64,000 nucleotides of DNA from Bradyrhizobium diazoefficiens (GCF_018131015.1 NZ_JAFCJJ010000002.1:248001-312000); one strand, 5' to 3'; positions 18,653 through 27,850 are shown, numbered from the stretch's first letter. Numbers and translations: made by a program. Notes: a model not told the origin generated them from the letters alone.

Positions 18653-18790
18653 GTCGTCCTGGACAAGCGAGCGGAGCGAGCGCTGATCCAGGACCCATAG
18701 CCCCGCCGGTTGTTGCCTGACTCGATGCGGATCAGGCGTCCGTCGCAATACAGAGTTGTGGTAATGGGTCCTGGCTTTCGCCAGGACGAC
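18653..18790. repeat. Extragenic palindrome, GTCGTCCTGG...CCAGGACGAC type, copy 1
   Basis: Ends are inverted copies (GTCGTCCTGG and CCAGGACGAC). Inside lie GGACCCATAG on the left and TAATGGGTCCTGGCTTTCG on the right. A second copy at 28757-28878 shares the ends, the GACCCATAG element and the TAATGGGTC-TGGCTTTCGCC right half but has a different centre. It occupies the convergent gap after the adenosine kinase gene. Confidence 0.8.
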
Positions 18791-18813
18791 GTCGATAAAG
18801 AGCTGGCCCAAAC

Positions 18814-20508
18814 TCACGCCGTCTTTGCCGCCGTCAATCCCAGCCGCTGCTCCACCGCATCGCGCATCACGAATTTCTGGATCTTTCCGGTCACCGTCAT
18901 CGGGAATTCGTCGACGAACTCGACATAGCGCGGGATCTTGTTGTGGGCGATCTGGCCTTCGCAGAAGGCGCGGACCTCTTCGGCCGTCAGCGTCTCGCCC
19001 GGCCTGACGCGGACCCAGGCGCAGAGCTCCTCGCCATAGCGGGTGTCGGCGACGCCAAAAATCTGCACGTCCTGGATCTTGGGATGGCGATAGAGGAACT
19101 CCTCGATCTCGCGCGGATACAGGTTCTCGCCGCCGCGGATCACCATGTCCTTGATACGGCCGACGATGTTGCAATAGCCTGATACGTCGATGGTGGCGAG
19201 GTCGCCGGTGTGCATCCAGCCATTGGCATCCAGCACGTCGGCGGTCTTCTCCGCTTCGTCCCAATAGCCCAGCATGACGCTGTAGCCGCGGGTGCAGAGC
19301 TCGCCGCGTTCGCCGCGCTTGACGATCCTGCCCTCGAGATCGACCACCTTGACCTCGACATGCGGATGGATCCGCCCCACCGTGGAGACGCGCCGCTCCA
19401 GCGGGTCGTCGGTCGCGCTCTGGAAGGAGACCGGGCTGGTCTCGGTCATGCCATAGGCGATGGTGACCTCGCGCATGTTCATCTCGTTGTTGACGCGCTT
19501 CATCACCTCGATCGGGCAGGGCGCCCCGGCCATGATGCCGGTGCGCAGCGACTGCAAATTGAAGTTCTTGAATTCGGGATGATCGAGCTGGGCGATGAAC
19601 ATGGTCGGCACGCCGTAGAGCGTCGTGCACTTCTCCTGCTCGACCGCCCGCAACGTCGCCAGCGGATCAAAGCCTTCGCCGGGATAGACCATGGTCGCGC
19701 CGAGCGTGACGGAGGCGAGGTTGCCCATCACCATGCCGAAGCAATGATACAGCGGCACCGGAATGCAGATGCGATCCGCCTCCGTCAGCCGCATGGCGCG
19801 GCCGGTGAAATAGCCGTTGTTGAGGATGTTGTGGTGCGTCAGCGTCACACCCTTGGGCGATCCGGTGGTGCCGCTGGTGAACTGGATATTGACGGGATCG
19901 TCGAACTGCAGGGCCGCGCCGAGCGCCGAGAGCTGCTCGCGATGCCGGGGCTCGCCCATGCGCGCGACATCAGTGAAGGGGATCGCGCCAGGTGCCGCGG
20001 GGCCGCCGATCTGGATCACCATCCGCAAATCCGGTAGCCGCGCCGCCCTTAATTGCCCGGGCCTCGCGCTCGCCAGCTCGGGCAGCAGCGTGTTGAGCAT
20101 CTCGATGTAGTTGCTGGTCTTGAACGCTGTTGCGGTGACGATCGCCGCGCAGCCGACCTTGCGCAATGCGAACTCGAGCTCGCTGAGCCGATAGGCGGGA
20201 TTAATCGTCACCAGGATCAGTCCGGCCTTGGCGGCGGCGAACTGGGTCAGCGTCCATTCCGGCCGGTTCAGCGACCAGATGCCGATCCGCTGCCCGCGCT
20301 CGAGGCCGAGCGCGAGAAATCCGGCGGCAACCGCGTCGACCTCATCGGCGAATTCCCGCCACGTCCATCTCACGCCGTGGCTGGGCGAGACCAGCGCCTC
20401 GCGATCACCCCAGCGCCGCACGGCGCGGTCGAGGCTGCGGCCAATGGTCTCGCCGAGCAGCGGCGTGTCGGAGATGCCGCAAACGTAGCTGTCCGCCTTG
20501 TCCGTCAC
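18814..20508 (-). CDS. Acyl-CoA synthetase (AMP-forming), fatty-acid/acetoacetate type
   Basis: A 564-residue member of the ANL superfamily. The phosphate-binding motif [18 protein letters not shown], the adenylate motif YGMTETSP, the hinge region [12 protein letters not shown] with [20 protein letters not shown], and the C-terminal catalytic Lys in TVTGKIQK are all present. It activates a carboxylic acid to its CoA thioester; the chain length cannot be inferred. No neighbouring beta-oxidation genes, though a crotonase lies 8 kb away. A family A repeat separates it from the serine hydrolase upstream. Confidence 0.9.
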   Translation of the reverse strand: MTDKADSYVCGISDTPLLGETIGRSLDRAVRRWGDREALVSPSHGVRWTWREFADEVDAVAAGFLALGLERGQRIGIWSLNRPEWTLTQFAAAKAGLILVTINPAYRLSELEFALRKVGCAAIVTATAFKTSNYIEMLNTLLPELASARPGQLRAARLPDLRMVIQIGGPAAPGAIPFTDVARMGEPRHREQLSALGAALQFDDPVNIQFTSGTTGSPKGVTLTHHNILNNGYFTGRAMRLTEADRICIPVPLYHCFGMVMGNLASVTLGATMVYPGEGFDPLATLRAVEQEKCTTLYGVPTMFIAQLDHPEFKNFNLQSLRTGIMAGAPCPIEVMKRVNNEMNMREVTIAYGMTETSPVSFQSATDDPLERRVSTVGRIHPHVEVKVVDLEGRIVKRGERGELCTRGYSVMLGYWDEAEKTADVLDANGWMHTGDLATIDVSGYCNIVGRIKDMVIRGGENLYPREIEEFLYRHPKIQDVQIFGVADTRYGEELCAWVRVRPGETLTAEEVRAFCEGQIAHNKIPRYVEFVDEFPMTVTGKIQKFVMRDAVEQRLGLTAAKTA

Positions 20509-20548
20509 GTCGAAATCCTCTCGTTAAAGATCGTCGGCACACTCTTTC

Positions 20549-20673
20549 CGTCATGCCCGGGCTTGACCCGGGCATCCACGTCTCTCCGCATGCGCGGCCG
20601 CGCGTGGATGGCCGGGCCTTCGCCGCGCCGGAGCGGCTTCGGCCGCGCAGGCGGGACAAGCCCGGCCATGACG
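20549..20673. repeat. REP-like palindrome, family A copy 2, with expanded arm loop
   Basis: A family A element whose left arm is GTCATGCCCGGGCTTGACCC-like and whose right arm is interrupted. Between GGCCGGG (ending 20616) and ACAAGCCCGGCC (from 20656) there are 39 extra GC-rich bases. All other arms have no such insert except the left arm of the copy at 62.7 kb. The left arm carries TTGACCC, the same variant as in the GIY-YIG element. Confidence 0.8.
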
Positions 20674-20691
20674 TGTGGTGAGAGCTCTCGC

Positions 20692-21885
20692 TCACGCCGC
20701 CTTCTGCCCGCTGCCCGCATCGAGCCCGGCATAGACGCCGCGCTCGAATCCCGCAAACGCCTCCAGGCATTGGGCGTCGGCGAACGGCAGGAGCTGCATC
20801 AGGATCACGCCGGTGACGTCGCGTGACGGGTCGATCCAGTAATAGGTGTTGGCGAGGCCCGCCCAGGCGAGGCTGCCCGCACTGCGCCCCTCGGCCGTCC
20901 TCGCCGTATTGATCATGAAGCTCAGGCCCCACTTCTTGTCCTGCTCCGGATAGAGATCGACACTGTTGGTGTAGATCGGCGCGACCGTCGTCATCTTGGT
21001 CATGTTGAGATCGCCCATGTGGTTCTGCCCCATGGTCGCGACGGTCTCGGCCTTCAGCACCTGGTTGCCGTTGCCGCGGCCCTTGTTCAGGATCATTTGG
21101 GTGAACTTGAGGTAGTCGCCGGCCGTCGAGTAGAGGCCGCCGCCGCCCATGTGGAATTCGGGATTCTGCTCGAGCTCGAACGGGATCGCGGCCAGCTGGC
21201 CGTCCTCGCCGCGCGCGTGCATGCCGACCAGGCGCTGGCGCATGTCGTCGCTGATCTTGAAGGCTGTGTCGGACATGCCGAGCGGCGCAAAGAGATTGTC
21301 GCGCAGATAGGCATCGAGCTTCTTGCCGCTGGCCGCTTCCACGGCCTTGCCGACGAAGTCGATATTGGTGCCGTATTCCCAGCGCGTGCCGGGATCGGTC
21401 ATGATCGGGGTCTTCAGCGCGGCGTTCTGGCACGTGATGATGCCGGGTGTGCCGGATTTCTCCAGATAGGCCGCCATGTCCCCGTTCCACATATCGTAGC
21501 AGAAGCCGGCGGTATGCGTCATGAGATGGCGCAGCGTGATCGCGCCCTTCGCGGGCCGCAGCTTCGGCTCGCCTGCGGCGTCGAAGCCTTCGAGCACCTG
21601 CGGTCTGGCGAGATCGGGCAGTACTTCGCCGATCGGCGCGTCGAGCGAGAGCTTGCCCTGCTCGACCAGCTGCATGGCGCCCGCCGATGTTACCGCCTTG
21701 GTCATCGAGGCGATCCAGAACACGCTGTCGGTCGTCATCGGATCGGACTTCGACAAATCGCGCTTGCCGAACGCGCCCTGATACAATACGTCGTTGCCAC
21801 TGCCGGCGACCGCAACGACGCCGGGAATCTCCTTGGCGTCGCTCTTCCGGCGCAGAATCTCGTCGATCTGAGCTTGGCTTTGCAT
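20692..21885 (-). CDS. Beta-lactamase-family serine hydrolase (EstB / class C-like)
   Basis: A 397-residue cytoplasmic enzyme with no signal peptide. The nucleophile motif SMTK (in FWIASMTKAVTSAGAMQLVE) fits S-x-x-K, and WEYGTNIDFVGKAVE holds the Tyr. The family includes EstB-type esterases, D-aminopeptidases and class C beta-lactamases; cytoplasmic location argues for an esterase or transesterase. The start MQSQAQIDE is preceded by GGAGGAACGCC, a strong ribosome site; the open frame 100 codons upstream is spurious. Confidence 0.85.
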   Translation of the reverse strand: MQSQAQIDEILRRKSDAKEIPGVVAVAGSGNDVLYQGAFGKRDLSKSDPMTTDSVFWIASMTKAVTSAGAMQLVEQGKLSLDAPIGEVLPDLARPQVLEGFDAAGEPKLRPAKGAITLRHLMTHTAGFCYDMWNGDMAAYLEKSGTPGIITCQNAALKTPIMTDPGTRWEYGTNIDFVGKAVEAASGKKLDAYLRDNLFAPLGMSDTAFKISDDMRQRLVGMHARGEDGQLAAIPFELEQNPEFHMGGGGLYSTAGDYLKFTQMILNKGRGNGNQVLKAETVATMGQNHMGDLNMTKMTTVAPIYTNSVDLYPEQDKKWGLSFMINTARTAEGRSAGSLAWAGLANTYYWIDPSRDVTGVILMQLLPFADAQCLEAFAGFERGVYAGLDAGSGQKAA

Positions 21886-22189
21886 AGGCGTTCCTCCGGT
21901 TTGATTATTGTTGGAAGCAATTGATTGTCCTCCCGCGTGGGGCGCGCGGCAAGCGCAACCATGAAATTTGCGATGGTCGCGATGTCGTGACTTGACGGGC
22001 TGCGTGCCACGCATGACGACTGAACCCGAGACATCGTCGGAGATGGGCGCGGGCGACGTGTTTCGAATGTTTGGTGCGCGTGAAACTTTTTGTGCGTTGC
22101 GGCGTTCAGATCCCGGCCCGATTGGCCGCTGACGCCAAGAGTAGATGCAGGAATTTGGCGGCCACCCATCGGCCGCGAGGGGACCCAAA
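21886..22189. promoter_or_regulatory. Divergent intergenic region, 304 bases
   Basis: Lies between the serine hydrolase (minus) and a small hypothetical gene (plus), so promoters for both should be here. A TTGACGGG hexamer-like motif near 22000 is the only suggestive element. No repeat, RNA or conserved frame was seen. Confidence 0.3.
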
Positions 22190-22510
22190 ATGATTTCAAC
22201 CTGGAGCGAATGGAAGAGCTATCCCCGTCCCGGACGGGGCGACAATCTCGAGGCTCCGATCTCGCCCGGCATCTACGAGGTCCGCATTGCCGGCACCGGC
22301 GCGCTGTATTCGTTCGGCGCGGTCGACAATCTGGCGCAGGCTCTGGCGCTGCTGCGGGTCGGCCCAAAATCATGGTTTGGCCGCCGTGCCACCTCCAACA
22401 TCCCGGATCTCGAATATCGCACCTGCGCAACGTCCTCGAAGGCCGGGGCCAAGGCCGCCGCCGAGCGCATGGTCGGCCGCCGCGAGATCTATATGAGCGG
22501 CGCGGCCTGA
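22190..22510 (+). CDS. Small hypothetical protein with a GIY-YIG-like layout
   Basis: A 106-residue soluble protein with a good ribosome site (GAGGGGA) before the ATG. I do not recognise it as a named family. Its sequence follows the order of a GIY-YIG module: SPGIYEVRIAGTG, then ALYSFGAVDNLAQAL in the place of YIG-x-T-NL-x-x-R, then EYRTCATSSKAGAKAAAERM in the place of the late helix with the catalytic Glu. The catalytic Arg after NL is absent (NLAQAL), so nuclease activity is doubtful. The C-terminus GRREIYMSGAA is compact. Homologues elsewhere in Bradyrhizobium are likely but unchecked. Confidence 0.6.
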   Translation: MISTWSEWKSYPRPGRGDNLEAPISPGIYEVRIAGTGALYSFGAVDNLAQALALLRVGPKSWFGRRATSNIPDLEYRTCATSSKAGAKAAAERMVGRREIYMSGAA

Positions 22511-22534
22511 CTGCTTCCTCGAACGCAATGCCCC

Positions 22535-22557
22535 ACCTCTCCCCGCTGGGGAGAGGT
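22535..22557. repeat. Short palindrome ACCTCTCCCC...GGGGAGAGGT
   Basis: A 23-base inverted repeat, ACCTCTCCCC facing GGGGAGAGGT, between the hypothetical gene and gabD. It is the minimal form of the CTCTCCCCGC palindromes seen at 32.2, 33.9 and 55.8 kb. It lacks a T-run but could still end transcription. Confidence 0.6.
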
Positions 22558-22674
22558 TAAGGACAGGTGGCTCCGGGTTTACCTCCCATCAGATTTGCGT
22601 TGCGGGACGGTGCATTGCGCGCCGTCTGTCCCTATAGTCCGGGCCGATCCGATCGCGCCCAAGGGAGTAACGTC

Positions 22675-24168
22675 ATGAACCCGCCCGTCGCCGCTCGCGC
22701 CCAATCGTCCCAGCCCTCGCTCCACGCCCGCCTGAAAGACCCCTCGCTGCTGCGCGACCGCTGCTACATCGACGGCGCCTGGGTCGGCACGCCGTCGCGT
22801 CCGGTCACCAATCCCGTCAATGGCGTCGAACTCGCAAAAGTTCCGGCACTCAGCACGGCCGAAGCCACCCAAGCCGTCGAAGCCGCCGAGCGCGCGTTCC
22901 CGGCCTGGGCCAAGCTCACCGCCAAACAGCGCTCCAACATTTTGCGCAAATGGTTCGAGCTGATCGCGGCCAACCGCGAGGACCTGGCGCTGATCCTCAC
23001 ATCAGAGCAGGGCAAGCCGCTGGCGGAAGCGCTCGGCGAAGTCGATATCGGCGGCGCCTATGTCGAATTTTTCGCCGAGGAAGCCCGCCGCGTCTACGGC
23101 GAAACCATTCCGACCCAGCGGCCGGACGCGCGGCTGCTCGCGATCAAGCAGCCGATCGGCGTCTGCGGCGCCATCACACCGTGGAATTTTCCGTGCTCGA
23201 TGATCACGCGAAAAGTCTCGCCGGCGCTCGCCGCCGGCTGCACCGTGGTGCTCAAGCCCGCCAATGAAACGCCGCTGACCGCGCTGGCGCTGGTAGCGCT
23301 CGCCGAAAAGGCCGGCGTGCCAAAGGGCGTGTTCAATATTCTCACCGGCAATTCGTCGGCGATCGGCAAGGTGCTGTGCGAACACCCTGCCGTCCGTTTC
23401 GTCGGCTTCACCGGCTCGACCGAAGTTGGAAAGATTCTCTATCAGCAGGCTTCAGTGGGCGTGAAGAAGCTCGGCCTCGAGCTCGGCGGCAACGCGCCGT
23501 TCGTGGTGTTCGACGACGCCGATATCGATGCCGCCGTCGAAGGCGCGATCGTCTCGAAATACCGCAACATGGGCCAGACCTGCGTCTGCGCCAACCGCAT
23601 CTACGCCCAAGACAAGATCCACGACCAGTTCGTCGAAAAGCTCTCCAGGAAAGTCGCGGCGATGAAGATCGGCGACGGCACCGAAGCGGGCGTGGTGCAG
23701 GGGCCGCTGATCAACATGGAAGCGATCGACAAGGTCGAGAAGCACATTGCCGATGCGGTCGCCGGCGGCGCCAAGATCGTCACCGGCGGCAAGCGCCATG
23801 CGCTCGGCGGCAGCTTCTTCGAGCCGACAGTGCTTTCGAACGTGAGGCCGGATGCGCTGGTCGCGCACGAGGAAACCTTTGGCCCGCTGGCGCCGGTATT
23901 TCGCTTCAAGGACGAGGCCGATGTGATTGCGATGTGCAACGCCTCGCCGTTCGGACTTGCCTCCTACTTCTATTCCCGCGATCTCGGCCGCGTGTGGCGC
24001 GTCGCCGAGGCGCTGGAGTCCGGCATGGTCGGCGTCAACACCGGCCTCATCACCACCGAGGTCGCGCCGTTCGGCGGCGTCAAGGAAAGCGGCTTGGGGC
24101 GCGAAGGCTCGCATCACGGCATGGAAGAATATGTCGAGATCAAATACGTCATGATGGCGGGGGTGTGA
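22675..24168 (+). CDS. gabD: NAD(P)-dependent succinate-semialdehyde dehydrogenase
   Basis: A 497-residue aldehyde dehydrogenase. The catalytic Glu region ELGGNAPFVVFDDADID, the Cys motif NMGQTCVCANRIYAQ and the cofactor motif GFTGSTEVGK are intact. The overall sequence (CGAITPWNFPCSMITRKVSPAL; the C-terminal FGGVKESGLGREGSHHG) is typical of GabD, the last step of GABA breakdown to succinate. The CVCANR pair of cysteines resembles the redox-sensitive loop of GabD. No gabT is adjacent. The ATG at MNPPVAAR has AAGGGAG upstream. Confidence 0.9.
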   Translation: MNPPVAARAQSSQPSLHARLKDPSLLRDRCYIDGAWVGTPSRPVTNPVNGVELAKVPALSTAEATQAVEAAERAFPAWAKLTAKQRSNILRKWFELIAANREDLALILTSEQGKPLAEALGEVDIGGAYVEFFAEEARRVYGETIPTQRPDARLLAIKQPIGVCGAITPWNFPCSMITRKVSPALAAGCTVVLKPANETPLTALALVALAEKAGVPKGVFNILTGNSSAIGKVLCEHPAVRFVGFTGSTEVGKILYQQASVGVKKLGLELGGNAPFVVFDDADIDAAVEGAIVSKYRNMGQTCVCANRIYAQDKIHDQFVEKLSRKVAAMKIGDGTEAGVVQGPLINMEAIDKVEKHIADAVAGGAKIVTGGKRHALGGSFFEPTVLSNVRPDALVAHEETFGPLAPVFRFKDEADVIAMCNASPFGLASYFYSRDLGRVWRVAEALESGMVGVNTGLITTEVAPFGGVKESGLGREGSHHGMEEYVEIKYVMMAGV

Positions 24169-24283
24169 GGCCGGTCGCGGCGGCCCTGCGGATTGACTCA
24201 GGTCAAGCAACGCCGCGCCAAGCGGCATAGGGTTTTGGCGGAAATGCCTCGGGGTGACGCCCATCAGGGGCTGCGGCTCTCCA

Positions 24284-25369
24284 ATGCCGACAAGAACCTA
24301 TCTTGCGCCGGATGAGCGGCAGCTCCTCCTCCGCTTCTGGCAAAGCGCCTCCGGATATTGGCGGGGGCGGTCGGCCTGGAAGGCGTGGCTGCTGGCGGTC
24401 GCGCTGGTCGCCAACGTTCTCCTGCAGCTGCTCACGCAGTATGGCCTGAACTTCTGGAACCGCGACTTCTTCGACGCCATCGGGCGCAAGGATCACGGGG
24501 CGCTGTTGGATCAGGCCCTGAAGTTCGTTCCGCTTGCGGGTGCCAGCATCGCGCTGAGCGTTCACTCCGTCTGGGCGCGGATGACCCTGCAGCGCTCCTG
24601 GCGCGACTGGTTGAGCAGCCGCCTCTATGATGACTGGCTGCAGGACGGTCGCCATGCAAGGTTGAATGCGATCGCCGGACATCATGAGGCGCCGGAATAT
24701 CGCATCGCCGAGGACGGCAGGGTTGCCACTGATCTGCCGATCGATCTGGTGATCGGCCTGCTGCAGTCGCTGCTGACGATCGTGACGTTCGTCGGCCTGC
24801 TCTGGTCTGTGGGCGGTGGTCTCACCGTCGGATTTCGCGGGCTTGCCGTCACCATCCCCGGCTACCTCGTTGTTGCCGTCATCGCCTATTGCACGCTGCT
24901 CGCCATCGGCATCTGGCTGACCGCCGGCCATCTGACGCGGACCATTGAGGAAAACAAGCGCATGGAGGCCGAGTTGCGGGCGATCGGAACCCATGTGCGC
25001 GAAACCGGCGAAGGCAAGGTGCTGCCCGATCCCAGGATCGACGGGCGGCACGCGGTCGGGGCCGCATTGAAAGCGGTCATCGCGATCTGGCGAATCTACT
25101 GCTGGCAATTGATGCGGATGACGTTCGTCACCTACACGAGCGTCCTTGTCACGCCGGTGATCGGGCTATTGCTGTGCCTGCCAAAATACCTCGCCGGCGA
25201 CATGACGCTCGGTGAAGTGGTGCAGGCATCCGCCGCGTTCGTGGTCGTACAGACCGCGTTCAACTGGTTCACCGACAACTATGCCAGGCTCGCGGATTGG
25301 GCCGCGTCAGCCAACCGCGTGGCCGCGCTTTTGCTTGCGATTGACGAGGATCGTCTGCCGAACGCCTGA
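24284..25369 (+). CDS. SbmA/BacA-like (ABC_membrane_2) integral membrane protein without ATPase domain
   Basis: A 361-residue inner-membrane protein with about six hydrophobic segments. The block LLTQYGLNFWNRDFFDAI near the first helix, the RSWRDWLSSRLYDDWL loop and PEYRIAEDGRVATDLPIDLV are hallmarks of the SbmA/BacA and BclA/ABCD transporter membrane domain. BclA-type members continue into a nucleotide-binding domain; this protein stops at the linker (LADWAASANRVAALLLAIDE) and no such domain lies downstream on any frame. It could be a proton-driven SbmA-like peptide importer or an ABC exporter that has lost its motor. The start at MPTRTYLAP was preferred to a GTG ten codons earlier. Confidence 0.75.
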   Translation: MPTRTYLAPDERQLLLRFWQSASGYWRGRSAWKAWLLAVALVANVLLQLLTQYGLNFWNRDFFDAIGRKDHGALLDQALKFVPLAGASIALSVHSVWARMTLQRSWRDWLSSRLYDDWLQDGRHARLNAIAGHHEAPEYRIAEDGRVATDLPIDLVIGLLQSLLTIVTFVGLLWSVGGGLTVGFRGLAVTIPGYLVVAVIAYCTLLAIGIWLTAGHLTRTIEENKRMEAELRAIGTHVRETGEGKVLPDPRIDGRHAVGAALKAVIAIWRIYCWQLMRMTFVTYTSVLVTPVIGLLLCLPKYLAGDMTLGEVVQASAAFVVVQTAFNWFTDNYARLADWAASANRVAALLLAIDEDRLPNA

Positions 25370-25410
25370 CCCCGATCGGAGCTCGCTCAATCCCTGGCGA
25401 AGGGGCGCGG

Positions 25411-25515
25411 CTAAAGCGTGACCCGGAAAAGTGCGAAGCGGTTTTCCGAAAAGATCATGCTTAAACAACAACCTAAAGCGCGATGACGATTCATCGCAAT
25501 CTCATCGCGCTTTAG
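25411..25515. repeat. Intergenic repeat ending in a perfect 14-bp inverted repeat
   Basis: A stretch between the convergent SbmA-like and SulP genes beginning CTAAAGCGTGACCCGGAAAA and carrying GATCATGCTTAAACAA, both familiar from rhizobial intergenic repeats. Its end is a perfect palindrome: CTAAAGCGCGATGA (25473-25486) and TCATCGCGCTTTAG (25502-25515). The right arm contains the stop codon of the SulP gene. It may serve as a transcript end for both genes. Confidence 0.7.
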
Positions 25516-27764
25516 CGCCGCAATACCGCGATCGTCCGGTTGGCGAAGGTCAGCCGCTCGGCCATGACGGACACGAAATAGGTCAGGAGCTTGTGGCTGA
25601 GCTCGGGATCCTCGGACTTCAGCGCCTCGAACTGGTGCGTGTTCAGCACGTAGAGGACGCTGTCGACTTCGGCCTGGATCGTGGCGCTGCGCGGGGCGCG
25701 CGACACCAGGCCCATCTCGCCGATCGTGGTGTAGCGCCCGAGGCTGCGCACGCGGGTGGTGCGGTCCTCCTCGGCGGGCACCATGACGCCGACACGGCCG
25801 TCGAGGATGAAGTGCATGGAATCGGCGAGATCGCCGGCCTGCACGATGATCTCGCCGGCGTCGACCTCGAGGCGCTGGCAACGGCGGATCAGCTCGTCGG
25901 CGTCGCGGTCGCTGTCGAGCATGCCGGCGAACCAGCCGTGCAGATTGGCCTCTTCCTGCGCCAGTTCCTGATGCTGCGCGATGATCTCGTTCTCGCACCA
26001 TTCCAGCGCATGATCGAGCTCGGCAACGACGGTGACGCCTTCGCCGATGAAGTCGCTGGAGCGCAGCACCTTCTCGGCCGCGGCCGACAGGTGCACCAGG
26101 ATCAGCTCGACGCCGAGATCGTGCGCGCTGCGCTTGATCTGGGCAAAGCTGTAGGCGGCGGACGAATCGACACCGGTGACGAGCTTGAAGTCGAACAGCA
26201 GATAGCGGCACCCCGGGCGCTCTTCCAGCAGGCGCTTGACGTGCTGGTAGAGCCGGTTGGCGGAGCCGAAGAACAGGTAGCTCTGCAGCTTCAGGCCCTG
26301 GATCTTGCCGCCATGGGCCATCAGCACATCCTGGTCGTCACGCGAGCGGTCGAGCGAGGAGCGGTATTCCGAGCCGTCGAAACTGTACTTGATCGACTCC
26401 ACGCGCGCCGCGCTGAACGCAAAGGTCGCACAGCCGATCACGATCCCGATCAGGATGCCCGGCACGAAGCCCCAGGCGACGATGATGACGATGATCGCGA
26501 TCAGCGACAGATATTCGAGCTTCGAAAGCCGCCGGCGCGATTCGACGATCCATCGATGCAGCTGGTCGGCGCCGAGATAGATCAGGAGACCGCCGAGCAC
26601 GAATTTCGGCGTGTAGCCGAGCAGCGCCGGCGCGATCGCCAGCATCAGCAACGCGACCGCCGCCGTGGTGAGGCCGGACAGGCGCCCGCGGCCACCGGCG
26701 GTGAAATTGAGGATCGAGCGGCTGATCGAGACGCAGCCGGCATAGCCGGCGAGCAGCCCGGTCAGGATGTTGGCAAGGCCAGTGACGTTCAGCTCGCGCT
26801 CCAGATTGGCCTCGCGATGCGCGGCGACCTCGATGCCGGTGGTGTTGAACAGCGTGCTCGAGGCCGTGACGAAGACGACGGCGACGAAATTGCCGAGCAG
26901 GTCCGGCATGGCGGCCCAGGGATAGCGGGCGAGATCGTCGGCGTTCCAGGGCAGCATGAAGGTGGCCGGCGGCGGCGGCTGGAAGGTCCAGCCCATCGCG
27001 CGCGCGCCATCGGGCGAGACGCCTATGATCCAGAACGCCAGATGCGCGACCAGCGTGCCGCCGATCAGGATGACCGGCAGCCCGAACGGGCTGCGCGAGC
27101 GATGCCAGGCCAGGTACAGCACCAGCGCGATCGCGCAGGCCGCGCCGAGCTCCGCAAGCGTCGTGACGTCGGCAAAATGCGGCAGCGTCGAGAGCTGCAG
27201 CGGTTGGTCGGTGACGACCCGGATCGCGCCCATGACGATCAGCAGGCCGGTGGCGCCGAGGAAGCCTCCGACCACGGGATAGGGCACGTAGCGAATGGCC
27301 CGGCCCATCCGTGTCAATCCCAGTCCGCACATCACCGCGCCGGTCAGCACGGTGGACACGCCGAGCATGATCAGCACGGGGGAGAGCAGCGATGCCGACG
27401 GATCGGCGGCCTGGATGCGTTCGACCAGCGATGCGGCCAGGATGCTCGTCACGGCCGCGGTCGAGGTGTCGGGTCCGGCGACCGCGAAGGGCAGGGAGCT
27501 TCCCGCGGCGATGATTGTTGCGAGCACGGCCGTGCTGATGAAGGTCGCCGCGATCCCGTAGGACAGATAGGGCGACAGCGGCCCGCCGAAAATCAGCAGC
27601 GCGTAGGACAGTCCGAAGGTGATGGCCAGCGCGCTCGCGGCTGTCCCGCCCAATATGTCGTACAGCGCGCGCTTGATGGCTGGATTAAGTCCGGACGTCG
27701 CCGGATGGTAGCTGATGGCTGGATCGGTCACGCCCCTGCACTCGCCCCCGAGAATGCCCGTCAA
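25512..27764 (-). CDS. SulP-family anion transporter with STAS and cyclic-nucleotide-binding domains
   Basis: A 750-residue inner-membrane transporter. Residues 30-450 are the SulP membrane domain (GPDTSTAAVTSILAASL; ANILTGLLAGYAGCVSISRS). Residues about 485-590 form a STAS domain with the conserved Ser in GVDSSAAYSF. Residues about 615-745 form a CRP-type cyclic-nucleotide-binding domain whose phosphate cassette IGEMGLVSRAPRSATI keeps the Glu and Arg needed to bind cNMP. The transported anion (sulfate, bicarbonate or dicarboxylate) is unknown. The start is TTG at 27764, supported by GAGGGGA six bases upstream. The fusion suggests control by cAMP or cGMP. Confidence 0.9.
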   Translation of the reverse strand: MTGILGGECRGVTDPAISYHPATSGLNPAIKRALYDILGGTAASALAITFGLSYALLIFGGPLSPYLSYGIAATFISTAVLATIIAAGSSLPFAVAGPDTSTAAVTSILAASLVERIQAADPSASLLSPVLIMLGVSTVLTGAVMCGLGLTRMGRAIRYVPYPVVGGFLGATGLLIVMGAIRVVTDQPLQLSTLPHFADVTTLAELGAACAIALVLYLAWHRSRSPFGLPVILIGGTLVAHLAFWIIGVSPDGARAMGWTFQPPPPATFMLPWNADDLARYPWAAMPDLLGNFVAVVFVTASSTLFNTTGIEVAAHREANLERELNVTGLANILTGLLAGYAGCVSISRSILNFTAGGRGRLSGLTTAAVALLMLAIAPALLGYTPKFVLGGLLIYLGADQLHRWIVESRRRLSKLEYLSLIAIIVIIVAWGFVPGILIGIVIGCATFAFSAARVESIKYSFDGSEYRSSLDRSRDDQDVLMAHGGKIQGLKLQSYLFFGSANRLYQHVKRLLEERPGCRYLLFDFKLVTGVDSSAAYSFAQIKRSAHDLGVELILVHLSAAAEKVLRSSDFIGEGVTVVAELDHALEWCENEIIAQHQELAQEEANLHGWFAGMLDSDRDADELIRRCQRLEVDAGEIIVQAGDLADSMHFILDGRVGVMVPAEEDRTTRVRSLGRYTTIGEMGLVSRAPRSATIQAEVDSVLYVLNTHQFEALKSEDPELSHKLLTYFVSVMAERLTFANRTIAVLRR

Positions 27765-27850
27765 GAGTTCCCCTCAGAGAGGTAGACGACTGGAAGGCAA
27801 GTGCAACTGGATTCTTGCAACCATGGAGTGTCCGGCAGGATCGCCCGGCT

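Noticed and set aside
25431..27785. A 784-codon plus-strand open frame opposite the SulP gene
   Set aside because: Antisense shadow; the opposite strand has a complete SulP-STAS-cNMP protein with intact motifs.
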